From: Verrucomicrobiaceae bacterium
GTDB taxonomy: Bacteria; Verrucomicrobiota; Verrucomicrobiia; Verrucomicrobiales; Akkermansiaceae
Direction of reading: 5' to 3'
NCBI GenBank assembly: GCA_027487435.1
Contig: JAIYDP010000411.1
Location: 1-48,643, forward strand
Length of the DNA stretch: 48,643 nucleotides
The first letter of the stretch is position 1. Each line of letters starts with the position of its first letter. A program made the position numbers and the translations under genes. The notes beneath the pieces are model-generated. The model had not been told where the DNA came from, did no database searches, and was given only the letters and a program-made list of their open reading frames with translations. Shown one piece after another: positions 1 through 8,074 of the stretch.

Positions 1-124
1 CATTTTTCGCTTGGCAAAGGGCATTCCGAGTTTTGGGAATGGCATTTTCCGTTCGTCGGAAGGCATTCCGAGTTTTCGGAATGGCATTTTCCGTTCGTCG
101 GAAGGCATTCCAAGTTTTGGATGA
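1..124. repeat. Tandem array with 42-bp units made of two 21-bp half-units
   Basis: Half-units start at 20, 41, 62, 83 and 104, each 21 bp and each beginning GGCATT. Positions 20-61 and 62-103 differ by only about one base. The two half-unit types each hold a dyad: ATTCCGA-gttt-TCGGAAT type and TTCCG-ttcgt-CGGAA type. Positions 1-19 look like a degenerate further half-unit, so the array probably continues left of the window. It abuts the stop codon (125-127) of the minus-strand gene, so the repeated hairpins would lie in that gene's 3' untranslated region and could act in termination or mRNA stability. The open frame across it (33-248) reads only as heptads of the repeat and is not credited as a gene. 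Confidence 0.8.
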
Positions 125-3100
125 TCATCGAAGTTCTTTCACCGTCCAGGGGGTATATTTTCTGGCTTCGATCTCGGGGCGCAGTGCTTTGAATTCACCG
201 GGCATGATGGCGTCTTCTTTTTTGTCAGCAAAGGCAAATCGCACGTAGCTCGCAATGGCGGCAAGTTCTTCGTCGCTGACGTGCGAGTGACCAGGCATGA
301 CGCCATTGTAGGCTACGCCTTTGACTTCGATCGGGCCATAGAGTCCGCCTAGGAGAATGCGCAGAAGGTTTCTTTTCTCTCCCGCGACCCATTCGGAGCC
401 GAGAAGCGGAGGAAAGGTTCCAGCGACGCCGTTGCCGTCAGCTTGGTGGCATTCGATGCAGGATTTCATGTAGTGGTTGCGCCCGGCAATAAGGTGATCG
501 GGAAGTGAAACGCTGGGTGCAGCAGGGGCGTTGGCCGCGGCCATGATGGGCTCCATGCGTGTTCGCCAATTTTCGGAACTGCTAGCAAGTAGGGCATCGA
601 GTCCAGGACGATTCGGGCTGGCGGCGATGCGTTTGGCAATTTCTAGCAACTCGGACATATACCAAGATTCGTTAGGTTCGCTTTTTAACGCAAGATGGAG
701 AATCGCAGTGCCTTGCCGACGCATGGCAAGTCTGGTGGCTTCGCGTAGCGTTGGATCTTTGATTTCATTCGCAGCAAATCCTAACACGGCAGCAGCGATG
801 AGATCGTTCGAGGTAGATTGCGCGGCAGTGGTGAGAATGTGCAGTTGTTCACGTGCAGAGTTTTTGGCAGAAATGAGTTCTGGCAATGCGGCAATGACCG
901 ACGGATCGTTCGCGCCGAGCGCGAGCAGTGCGTGACGACGAATCAGAGCATCGTTGCTTCGAAGTGCGGAGCTTAGAATGTCATGCCCCTTAGAGTCGAG
1001 CGGTGCGCCGAGACCATGAATGGCCCAGATGGCATGAATGGCGCTCAGCGGCTTTTGCGATGGCGAGGAGGCGGAATCTTTGATGCATGCTTCGAGTGCG
1101 TCGATCGCGTTTGCATCGCCAGACTCGATGATCAGACGTTGCGCGTGGAGGCGAATCTGTTGCGAGGGTGAGGCAAGAGATTTGATGAGTGACGTGAGGT
1201 CTTGCGGATCAAGGGCGAAATTTCTGCGAAGTTTCTGGGAATCTTTCGGAACGATGCGCCAGATTCGTCCGTGCGTTTGATCTCGCAACGGCGTGATGTA
1301 AGCATTGCCAGCACCGGGTTTTTTGGCCCCAGTGTGATAGGGGCTGTGAGGATAGTCGTAGCCGCGTGCAGGATTCCAGAAGCGGAAAACAACGTTGTGC
1401 TGGATGATGGGATTGTACCAATCGGCGATCCAAACCGCGCCGTCGGGGCCGGTGCGTGCGAAGACTGGCGCAGACCATGCATCGGACGATGCGTAGAGGT
1501 TGTTGCCGCGAAAGTGCGTCGAGAACAGTGAGCCCTTTGACTCGATTTCCCCAATTCCTACGATATGTCCGGTGGGTTCGCAGACCAGAGCGTTGTTGGA
1601 TTTCAGAGTGTCAGACAGCACATCATCGGTGTGGAAAAAATGCCCTGCCCCAGCGGTGTAGCAGTCGATCTGATCCACTTGTGTGATGTCGCGGGTGTTG
1701 GGATACATGACCGTAGAAGTGTCCGCGCGTGGGGTCTTTGGCTGCTGGATGCCAGAACCGGCGTAGGCTTTAGCGGGAATGGACAAGATCCAGGAGGGGT
1801 TGTTGTTTGCGGTAGAGCCCATCACATCGCCTTCTTCCGTGAAACCCAGACCCCAAGTGTTATTGGTGGTGCTTTGCAAGTGCTCCCAATCCGATAGATC
1901 GGGCCGGAAGCGGAAAACCGATGCGCCGAATGTGTGTTGCTTGTCGCCGAGTTTGACATCGACCCCGGAGTAGCCAACGGTGGCGTAAATCCAATTGTCG
2001 ATGCCGTACACAAAGTGCGAAGTCGAAGCGTGAGTGTCCCAAACGTTCAAGCCACTCGCAAGCACACGTCGGGTATCTGCGATGTCGTCGCCATTGTCAT
2101 CACTGAGGTAAATGATGTCTTCCCCATCGGTGACAACGATGCCGCCTTTGACGAAAACGGAGGTGGTGCAGTGGCGAAGTTTGTCGGCAAAAACCGTGAC
2201 CTTATCGGCGTTGCCATCGCCGTTGGTGTCTTCAAGGATCTTGATGCGATCGGCCCCGCTACCTGGTTCTTTGGGCACGTCATTGGGATAGCCAAAACTT
2301 TCCACGACCCATGCTCGTCCACGTGCATCCCAGTCGATGGAAATAGGATTGATGATCATGGGCTCACTGGCGAAAAGCACAAGTTGCGTGCCGACGGGGA
2401 TTTGCGCGTGCTTGGCGCTCTCCTCTGCGGAGAGAGGTTTTTGCAGCGGCATCATCGGGATATCGGGATGCGCACGATTTTTGATCTCTGGAGTTTCGAT
2501 TTCGAGTTTCGGCAATTTTCGATAGAGCGAATTTTTGACTTTCTCCTCGCCAATGGCCCAGACGATGGCTCGCTCCACAAGAATCTGATAGGCTGGTTCG
2601 TTCCAACAGCGCAGGTCGTGGCCGCTGGCGGTATAAAAGACCCGGCCTTTGCCTTCGGCGCGCGTCCAAGTCCACGGCTGTTCTTCGGTTTCGTTTTTGT
2701 TCATCGGCTCGCGAACTTGCAGCAAGTGGCGATCCTTGGTGAGATCGCGATGGATGTAGGTTTCGTCCCACGCGGTCAGAGCTGGCAAGTCCTTGGTGAT
2801 CGGATGGAGAAGATCGACGGTTTTGGGAGAAAAAATCCCGCCTTCATGACTGGCAAAACGTCCGCCAACGAGATCGAACCATTCCTTCGATGGATGAAAA
2901 TTTCCGCATGCCGAGTGAAGCGCTACGAGCGCGCCGCCGTCTTTGACCCAAGGCAAAATGGCAGAGGGTGCGGCATCTTTTTCGTGATTTGCATAAACGA
3001 TGAGCGCATCGTATTGCTGAAGTTTTTCACGAGTCAGGCCAGCCAGGTTTTCGTAGTAGGTAAGATTGATTCCTTGCGGGCCGACAGCTTGTTTGAGCAC

Positions 3101-3244
3101 GCGATAGCGCTCGATCGGCTTGTGGTGACCGTCGTCGCCAAGAAAAAGAACTTCCAGCCGTCGAGCTTCCTCAGCCGTTACAGAAAACGTGAGAAAGTAG
3201 CCCGCGATGGCGGTAAAAAAGACTCGTGTACGTGGTGCGATCAT
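125..3244 (-). CDS. Secreted ThuA / PVC-type dehydrogenase / HEAT / cytochrome c fusion protein
   Basis: A 1039-residue secreted protein with an N-terminal signal peptide (cleavage near TAEEA, residue 24). Residues about 28-235 match a ThuA (trehalose-utilisation-like, glutamine amidotransferase fold) domain. Residues about 285-690 match the PVC-type membrane-bound dehydrogenase (glucose/sorbosone dehydrogenase-like beta-propeller) family, with repeated Asp-rich DTNGDGNAD-like loops. Residues about 700-900 are HEAT-like helices. A C-terminal cytochrome c domain shows CIECH (C929, C932, H933) with a likely axial Met in GVMPGHS (M983). This arrangement is typical of Planctomycetes and Verrucomicrobia, where such proteins are thought to oxidise sugars or polysaccharide breakdown products in the periplasm and pass electrons to the haem; the substrate is unknown. 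The gene stands alone, divergent from the MBL gene. No clear ribosome binding site precedes the ATG. Confidence 0.9.
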   Translation of the reverse strand: MIAPRTRVFFTAIAGYFLTFSVTAEEARRLEVLFLGDDGHHKPIERYRVLKQAVGPQGINLTYYENLAGLTREKLQQYDALIVYANHEKDAAPSAILPWVKDGGALVALHSACGNFHPSKEWFDLVGGRFASHEGGIFSPKTVDLLHPITKDLPALTAWDETYIHRDLTKDRHLLQVREPMNKNETEEQPWTWTRAEGKGRVFYTASGHDLRCWNEPAYQILVERAIVWAIGEEKVKNSLYRKLPKLEIETPEIKNRAHPDIPMMPLQKPLSAEESAKHAQIPVGTQLVLFASEPMIINPISIDWDARGRAWVVESFGYPNDVPKEPGSGADRIKILEDTNGDGNADKVTVFADKLRHCTTSVFVKGGIVVTDGEDIIYLSDDNGDDIADTRRVLASGLNVWDTHASTSHFVYGIDNWIYATVGYSGVDVKLGDKQHTFGASVFRFRPDLSDWEHLQSTTNNTWGLGFTEEGDVMGSTANNNPSWILSIPAKAYAGSGIQQPKTPRADTSTVMYPNTRDITQVDQIDCYTAGAGHFFHTDDVLSDTLKSNNALVCEPTGHIVGIGEIESKGSLFSTHFRGNNLYASSDAWSAPVFARTGPDGAVWIADWYNPIIQHNVVFRFWNPARGYDYPHSPYHTGAKKPGAGNAYITPLRDQTHGRIWRIVPKDSQKLRRNFALDPQDLTSLIKSLASPSQQIRLHAQRLIIESGDANAIDALEACIKDSASSPSQKPLSAIHAIWAIHGLGAPLDSKGHDILSSALRSNDALIRRHALLALGANDPSVIAALPELISAKNSAREQLHILTTAAQSTSNDLIAAAVLGFAANEIKDPTLREATRLAMRRQGTAILHLALKSEPNESWYMSELLEIAKRIAASPNRPGLDALLASSSENWRTRMEPIMAAANAPAAPSVSLPDHLIAGRNHYMKSCIECHQADGNGVAGTFPPLLGSEWVAGEKRNLLRILLGGLYGPIEVKGVAYNGVMPGHSHVSDEELAAIASYVRFAFADKKEDAIMPGEFKALRPEIEARKYTPWTVKELR

Positions 3245-3386
3245 AGAACCAGATGTTACGTAGGATTTTTTTGTGAGCTTACGAAAAGAAAAAGGTTCTT
3301 GGGAAAAAATGAGAAAAACGATTTTCCCGAGAAGAGACCGACTTGCAGAATGGTTGATGGTGAGCCATAGTGCTTCTCGGTAATGT

Positions 3387-4076
3387 ATGTGGGAAGATCT
3401 GCTACAAATTCGCTCTGCGGGCGTGATCTTTTACGTTCTTCGCGATTCCAAAGGGCTCTATCTGATCGATTGCGGGTTTATCGGCGGTCGGCATGCGCTT
3501 TCCTCCGCATTAAAGAAGCGTGGATGGTTTGGCGAGCGCATCATCGGAATCATCGTAACTCATGGTCATCTCGACCATATTCTGAATGTCGGTAGAATCG
3601 CCGAAGAAACAGGTGCATGGATTGCCGCACCGCGCCTTGATGCCTCGCATTACCAAGGGGACGCGAGCTATCGGGGTGCTGCGAAAGTGACGGGCATGCT
3701 GGAGTCGATGGGGCGTGCGCTGCTGGGATTCAAGAAGTTTACTCCGATCCGCTTCCTGGATGAGGGGGATACGCTGGATGTTTGGCATGGGCTGACCGTC
3801 ATTCATTTACCAGGACACACCGCGGGGCATTCGGGCTTGTACTGCGCGAGCAAGAAATGGCTTTTCAGTGCCGATCTCTTTGCGAGTTATCGTTTTTTCC
3901 CCCATTTGCCACCTGCGATATTCAATCACGATGGAAATCAAATTCCGCAGAGTGTCGCGAAGGCTCTGAAGCTGGATCTGCTAGGAGTTCTGCCGAATCA
4001 CGGTGATGATGCTCCGCCGGAGGTTCACTTGCAGCGGTTGATCGAAATGAAGCGTGGTATGTGGCAACAAAAATAG
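3387..4076 (+). CDS. MBL-fold metallo-hydrolase
   Basis: A 229-residue metallo-beta-lactamase-fold hydrolase, cytoplasmic by the absence of a signal peptide. The metal-binding motif THGHLDH lies at residues 58-64 (H59, H61, D63, H64), followed by H144 in LPGHTAGHSG, D163 in FSADLF and H205 in LPNHGDD. These are the expected ligands of a dinuclear zinc or iron site. The family covers glyoxalase II, lactonases, persulfide dioxygenases and others; nothing here decides the substrate. An alternative ATG one codon and a frame away (3383) opens only a short frame, so 3387 is used. It is divergent from the ThuA gene, with 142 bp between them. Confidence 0.87.
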   Translation: MWEDLLQIRSAGVIFYVLRDSKGLYLIDCGFIGGRHALSSALKKRGWFGERIIGIIVTHGHLDHILNVGRIAEETGAWIAAPRLDASHYQGDASYRGAAKVTGMLESMGRALLGFKKFTPIRFLDEGDTLDVWHGLTVIHLPGHTAGHSGLYCASKKWLFSADLFASYRFFPHLPPAIFNHDGNQIPQSVAKALKLDLLGVLPNHGDDAPPEVHLQRLIEMKRGMWQQK

Positions 4077-4249
4077 ATCTTCATTCTAGCGCGCCAAAGG
4101 TGCATCGCCATACGAGCCAAGTGCAACGCACTAGGTATATGTACCAACAAATTCATCAGGGCTGAGGATACAATACCCAGGCCGATGGCCTAGGCAAACG
4201 ATGTGACTCTGTGATTGATGTTTCTCGGCGGGCGGACTAGCATCACCTT
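4077..4249. repeat. REP-like palindromic remnant between genes
   Basis: No gene is seen here. The stretch holds a short perfect hairpin AGGCC-gat-GGCCT at 4179-4191, preceded by GGGCTGAGGATACAATACCC. This resembles the paired GC-rich hairpins of REP elements mobilised by REP-associated tyrosine transposases. Only this partial similarity can be seen; no second copy of the whole element is present in the window. Confidence 0.35.
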
Positions 4250-4711
4250 GTGCAGGGTGCGAAAACGAAAAGTCCGAGTGGACATTTGGGATGGGTGATC
4301 TTGATGATCGGGACGATGAGCTGTGGCTTGGCGTTGGGACTAGGAGCGCTAGGTGTTTGGAATCAGGCAAACGAAATAGGCTTTTCTTGGTGGACGGCGC
4401 TGGGGACAGAGTGGCAGGAAGTGCCGAAATGGGTAGAGCTGGGGTTTGTGATCTCGCTTGCCTTTGTGACTCCGACGTTGATGTTGTATAGTCCATCGCT
4501 GTGGCGGAAGTGGGCAATGTGGATGGGGATGATGATTTTGTATGTGGTATGGATCCCGGTGCTGGCACTAGCAGCTTGGAGGATGGGGATGATGGCACCT
4601 TTGATGGCGGGGCTATGGAGCGGGCTTTGTGCGATGATTTTTGCTTCGCGACATGAGTTGCCTTGTGATGTGCTTATGGAACAAAACGAAGTTCGCGGAG
4701 GGCGCGCGTAA
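4250..4711 (+). CDS. Small integral membrane protein of unknown function
   Basis: A 153-residue hydrophobic protein from a GTG start, ending 3 bp before recR, so probably co-transcribed with it. About four membrane segments can be seen: residues near 14-38, 63-85, 90-115 and 118-135. There is a Trp-rich loop between the first two (WWTALGTEW). The short N-terminus is basic (KTKSPSG) and no signal cleavage site is apparent. I do not recognise the family. Its tight placement before recR may reflect only economy of packing. Coding potential is supported by the hydrophobic pattern and by the close junction with recR. Confidence 0.65.
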   Translation: MQGAKTKSPSGHLGWVILMIGTMSCGLALGLGALGVWNQANEIGFSWWTALGTEWQEVPKWVELGFVISLAFVTPTLMLYSPSLWRKWAMWMGMMILYVVWIPVLALAAWRMGMMAPLMAGLWSGLCAMIFASRHELPCDVLMEQNEVRGGRA

Positions 4712-4714
4712 GGT

Positions 4715-5344
4715 ATGGCATCGATGGATTACCCGCTTGCGGTGAAAGAATTGGTCGCGGAGTTGAAGCGATTGCCTGGTGTCGGGCCGCGGAGTGCGGA
4801 ACGCATCGCGATTTGGCTCATGCAGAGCAAAAAGGCCAATGGCCCTGAGTTGGCGGGTGCCTTAACGCAGGCAGTAAGCGATGTGGTGACTTGTGACGTA
4901 TGTGGATTCTTCGCGACGAAGGATGGTTGCCCATGCTGTGATGCGGAGGGACGAGAAGAAGATCTTTTGTGCGTCGTTGAGCAACCGACCGATGTTTTGC
5001 CCATCGAGCGATCAGGCGCATTCCGTGGGCGCTACCATTGCTTGGGTGGCAAGCTGTCACCCTTAGACCATGTCACGCCCGCAGATTTGCGGATCGCGGG
5101 ATTGTTGCAGCGGGTGAGGCCGGGCATGGAAGTGATTTTAGCGTTAGGCTGCGATGTGGAAGGTGAGGCCACGGCGCACTACTTGGCAGAAGAATTGCGT
5201 CGCAGTGGATGCAAGATCAGTCGCATCGCACAAGGACTACCCGCAGGTGGCGGCTTGGAGCATGCCGATGAGCTTACCTTGCTGCGCGCGATGCAAGGAC
5301 GTAGAAAAATTTCGATAGATTCCATGATGTATGAAGAGCAATAG
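4715..5344 (+). CDS. recR: Recombination mediator protein RecR
   Basis: RecR (209 residues, close to the usual about 200) acts with RecF and RecO to load RecA onto single-stranded gaps during repair. The N-terminal helix-hairpin-helix is visible at LKRLPGVGPRSAERIA (residues about 17-32). A four-cysteine zinc finger follows (CDVCGFFATKDGCPCCD, about 60-76). The TOPRIM domain starts at LLCVVEQPTDVLPIE, with the conserved Glu in VEQ, and continues through the GCDVEGEATA segment. The C-terminal GLPAGGGLEHADELTL segment is diagnostic. A second in-frame ATG three codons later (4724) is possible. The following methyltransferase reading frame overlaps the 3' end if its longest start is used. Confidence 0.96.
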   Translation: MASMDYPLAVKELVAELKRLPGVGPRSAERIAIWLMQSKKANGPELAGALTQAVSDVVTCDVCGFFATKDGCPCCDAEGREEDLLCVVEQPTDVLPIERSGAFRGRYHCLGGKLSPLDHVTPADLRIAGLLQRVRPGMEVILALGCDVEGEATAHYLAEELRRSGCKISRIAQGLPAGGGLEHADELTLLRAMQGRRKISIDSMMYEEQ

Positions 5345-5420
5345 AGATCCGTTAGACGAAAAAAGTAACCGCAAAGGTGGTATGCCGTATTGGGAGAAAA
5401 TGAAACCCAAGGGGAGAGAA

Positions 5421-6239
5421 ATGAAGGTGAAGAAGGATGTTCGGTCGGGAGCAAGCGCTGCGGAGAAGAGTCGTGGTTGGGATGAGGTGGCGAAGTGGTA
5501 TGAGAAGCTGGTAGGGGATGAGGGGAGTGATTACCATCAGCATGTGATCGTTCCGGCGTTGATGAAACGCTTGGGGTCATTGCAGGGGAAAAAGGTGCTA
5601 GATTTGTGCTGTGGGCAGGGGTTTTTAGGGCGAATCTTGTTAGAGGCGGGAGCGCAGCAAGTTCATGGAGTGGATGCGAGTCGGAAGTTGATTGCTGCGG
5701 CGCGTGAGCGTGCCAGCAAGCTCAAACAGGCTCACTACACGGTGGCAGATGCGAGCCGACCGGGCGCATGGGCGGATGGGCAACAGGATGTGGTGGTGTG
5801 CTTGATGGCGGTACACGATGTTAAAGATTTGGCAGGTTTGTGTCGCAATGTGCGAGCGGCCATGAAGCCGAAAGGAACATTTTATTTAGTGATGATGCAT
5901 CCGTGTTTTCGGGTTCCGCAGCATACCCATTGGGGCTGGGACGAGGAACTGAAGATCCAGTTTCGCCGAGTGGATCATTATGGCAAAGAGCGAGTGATTA
6001 ACATTACCACGCACCCAGGGAAGGGGACAGGGGAGCAGACGGCGTTTTATCATCGTCCGCTATCGAGTTACATTGAGGTTCTGAGTGCGAGCCAACTATC
6101 CGTTACCGGATGTGAAGAGCTTTACAGTCATCGGCGTTCGCAAAAAGGCCCACGCAGCGATGCAGAACATACAGCTGCGGAAGAATTTCCGATGTTTCTG
6201 TTGTTGGAAGTGAGTAAGATGTCGGGTGCTTCAGCGTGA
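5421..6239 (+). CDS. Class I SAM-dependent methyltransferase
   Basis: A Rossmann-fold methyltransferase of 272 residues. The SAM-binding motif I is VLDLCCGQGFLG (residues about 59-70 from this start), followed by VHGVDASRKLI (motif II acidic residue) and DVVVCLMAVHDV. The C-terminal part (FYLVMMHPCFRVPQHTHW) resembles family 11/25-type enzymes acting on small molecules; the substrate is unknown. I chose ATG 5421 because GGGGAG lies just upstream at 5411-5416, one of the few clear ribosome binding sites in the window. An in-frame ATG at 5331 would add 30 basic, low-complexity residues and overlap recR by 14 bp. It follows recR on the same strand and ends before a hairpin at 6299. Confidence 0.82.
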   Translation: MKVKKDVRSGASAAEKSRGWDEVAKWYEKLVGDEGSDYHQHVIVPALMKRLGSLQGKKVLDLCCGQGFLGRILLEAGAQQVHGVDASRKLIAAARERASKLKQAHYTVADASRPGAWADGQQDVVVCLMAVHDVKDLAGLCRNVRAAMKPKGTFYLVMMHPCFRVPQHTHWGWDEELKIQFRRVDHYGKERVINITTHPGKGTGEQTAFYHRPLSSYIEVLSASQLSVTGCEELYSHRRSQKGPRSDAEHTAAEEFPMFLLLEVSKMSGASA

Positions 6240-6298
6240 AAGTGAAACAACGGATTTCTCTGATTTGCTGATTTTTTGAGGGGATTTGGATGCTGTTG

Positions 6299-6324
6299 TT
6301 CTCGTGATATGGCATTCACGAGAA
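6299..6324. terminator. Hairpin between convergent genes
   Basis: A perfect 8-bp inverted repeat, TTCTCGTG at 6299-6306 and CACGAGAA at 6317-6324, with a 10-nt loop. It lies between the converging methyltransferase (+) and queG (-). A run of T is not present directly after it, so it is a candidate bidirectional terminator rather than a classical intrinsic one. Confidence 0.45.
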
Positions 6325-6337
6325 TCAGTGGGCGATC

Positions 6338-6408
6338 CGTAGAGGAGGTATCTTGCCTCCTTTCTTCATGTATTGGCTTGCTGGGAGGCGAGGGCGCCTC
6401 CCCTACGA
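6338..6408. repeat. REP-like double-hairpin element overlapping the queG stop
   Basis: The element is bounded by CCGTAG on the left and CTACG on the right. Inside are two hairpins: GGAGG (6344-6348) with CCTCC (6356-6360), and a perfect GGGAGGCG-aggg-CGCCTCCC at 6383-6402. This two-hairpin form matches the style of dispersed REP elements. The right end supplies the queG stop codon (6403-6405), so the last residues of QueG come from the element. Confidence 0.6.
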
Positions 6409-7440
6409 AGTGCCGATACGTAAAAGAATTTCCTTGATGGCCCATGCGGCGTGTTCGGCGATGAGCGGGTCGGGGTCTGCGGCGGCGAGTTGTAGGGCTG
6501 GTAAATCGGCTTGGGTGCCGGTGTTTCCTAGGGCGACGCAGACGTTGCGCAGGAAACGATGGCGTTTGATGCGTTTGATGGGCGAATGCCGGAAAAGGGC
6601 GCGGAAAGATTCGTCGTCAAGGGATAGGAAGTCGCGCAGCTTGGTGGCGAAGAGGGCTTCGTGGGCGTGGAAGCTGGCTTCGCGGGAGGTTTGGGCGAAT
6701 TTGTTCCAAGGGCAAACTTCCAGACAGACATCGCAGCCGTAGATGCGGTCGCCAATGGCGCGGCGGAATTCTTCGGGGATGCTGCTTTTGTTTTCGATAG
6801 TGAGATAGGAAATGCAACGTCGTGCATCGACGCGGTGCGGGGCGACGATGGCGGCGGTGGGGCAGGCGACGATGCAGCGAGTGCATTTGCCACAATGATC
6901 GATGGCAGGCGGATCGGGCGGGAGCTCAAGAGTGGTGAGGATTTCTGCGAGGAAGAGCCATGTGCCGAAGCGGCGATGGATTTGCACGGTGCTTTTGCCA
7001 TTCCAGCCGAGTCCGGCGGCGGAGGCGAAATCGCGCTCCAGAACCGGGCCGGTATCGACGTAATAACGCTGGGTTCCTCCTTGCGTGGTCAGGGCTGCGT
7101 CAAAGGCGCGGAGCTTTTCCCACATCAGGTCATGGTAGTCTTCATTCCATGCGTAGCGGGCTATTTTCCAATCGGGCTGTGTTTCGTTAGTGCCAGGATA
7201 GTAATTCAGTCCTAGGCAAATGACGGAGCGGCAGCCGGGCAAAATTTCGCGAGGGTCACAACGACGCTGGGGATCGCGCGCCATCCATGCCATGTCGCCG
7301 TGCATTTCTTGCTGGATCCAGTCGAGATAGTCATCAGCGTGCGTGGCGCGTTGCGCTCGCGCGATGCGGCAGTCATCGAAACCGAGGTCGGCGGCGGTGT
7401 GGCGGACAAAGGCGAGGAGCTGATGCGATGGCTCAGTCAC
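6403..7440 (-). CDS. queG: Epoxyqueuosine reductase QueG
   Basis: QueG catalyses the last step of queuosine synthesis in tRNA, reducing epoxyqueuosine with a cobalamin cofactor and two 4Fe-4S clusters. The 345-residue product shows the GPVLERDFASAAGLGWNGK core (about residues 131-149). It has two ferredoxin-like cysteine sets, CGKCTRCIVACP (C183, C186, C189, C193) and YGCDVCLEVCP (C236, C239, C243), and a C-terminal HEAT-like helical repeat (VCVALGNTG and following). The start is a GTG at 7440 that overlaps the aroK stop as GTGA, so the two are translationally coupled. The open frame runs back to 7671, but the extra residues are an aroK shadow rich in His and Arg. The stop codon sits in a REP-like element. 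It is slightly short compared with the usual about 370-380 residues. Confidence 0.93.
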   Translation of the reverse strand: MTEPSHQLLAFVRHTAADLGFDDCRIARAQRATHADDYLDWIQQEMHGDMAWMARDPQRRCDPREILPGCRSVICLGLNYYPGTNETQPDWKIARYAWNEDYHDLMWEKLRAFDAALTTQGGTQRYYVDTGPVLERDFASAAGLGWNGKSTVQIHRRFGTWLFLAEILTTLELPPDPPAIDHCGKCTRCIVACPTAAIVAPHRVDARRCISYLTIENKSSIPEEFRRAIGDRIYGCDVCLEVCPWNKFAQTSREASFHAHEALFATKLRDFLSLDDESFRALFRHSPIKRIKRHRFLRNVCVALGNTGTQADLPALQLAAADPDPLIAEHAAWAIKEILLRIGTS

Positions 7441-7994
7441 GAGGGGCTTTGGGAAAAATGGTAGCGAGCGCTTTCGACGATGCCAGTGGTGATTTCGTGT
7501 CGATTGAGGCCGGCGATATCGATGATGAGGTTGGCGCACTCGCGGTAGAGAGGGGTGCGGAGTTCCAAGAGGTCGGCGATGATTTTTTTGGGATTCGCTT
7601 GCTGCAAAATGGGCCTGCTGGTGTTTTTTCTGGTGCGCAAATAGACGGTATTTGCATCGATTTTCAACCAAACGACGTAACCGAGGCGTTGGAGGATTTG
7701 TCGATTTTCCTCGCGCAAGATGGCACCGCCGCCTGTGGAAATGATGCTGGATTGATTGAGGTTGCCCTCGCAGTGGCGCAGAAAGGCGGTTTCGCGATCA
7801 CGAAAGTCCTCTTCGCCATTTTCCTCAAATATCGTAGAAATGGATTTTCCTGCGAGCTGCTCAATCGCTTCGTCGGTATCGATCAGCGGGCAGTTGAGCT
7901 TTTTTTGCAATTCCTTGCCAACCGTGGATTTGCCGCAGCCCATAAATCCGATCAGGATGATGTGCTGGGGCAAGGGTGTTTCTCGTTCATTCAT
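7437..7994 (-). CDS. aroK: Shikimate kinase
   Basis: Shikimate kinase phosphorylates shikimate at the 3-hydroxyl in aromatic amino acid synthesis. Visible motifs are the Walker A GFMGCGKSTVG, the shikimate-binding DTDEAIE, a conserved Arg in FRDRETAFL, the STGGGAILR loop, and the lid-type TSRPIL with its Arg. The 185-residue length is typical. ATG 7994 is preferred; a TTG two codons upstream (8000) is also in frame. The gene ends in a 4-bp GTGA overlap with queG and lies 80 bp downstream of the lpxC-fabZ gene. Confidence 0.94.
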   Translation of the reverse strand: MNERETPLPQHIILIGFMGCGKSTVGKELQKKLNCPLIDTDEAIEQLAGKSISTIFEENGEEDFRDRETAFLRHCEGNLNQSSIISTGGGAILREENRQILQRLGYVVWLKIDANTVYLRTRKNTSRPILQQANPKKIIADLLELRTPLYRECANLIIDIAGLNRHEITTGIVESARYHFSQSPS

Positions 7995-8074
7995 GGGCAA
8001 ACTATGGCATTATCGTCACATGAATGAAAACACAATGTTCGTGGAATGCATTGCAGAAATCGCAGCTCAACGGA

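Noticed and set aside
1934..3370. A 478-residue open frame on the plus strand
   Set aside because: It lies antisense to the well-supported ThuA-dehydrogenase-cytochrome gene and shows no domain; codon bias of the true gene keeps it open.
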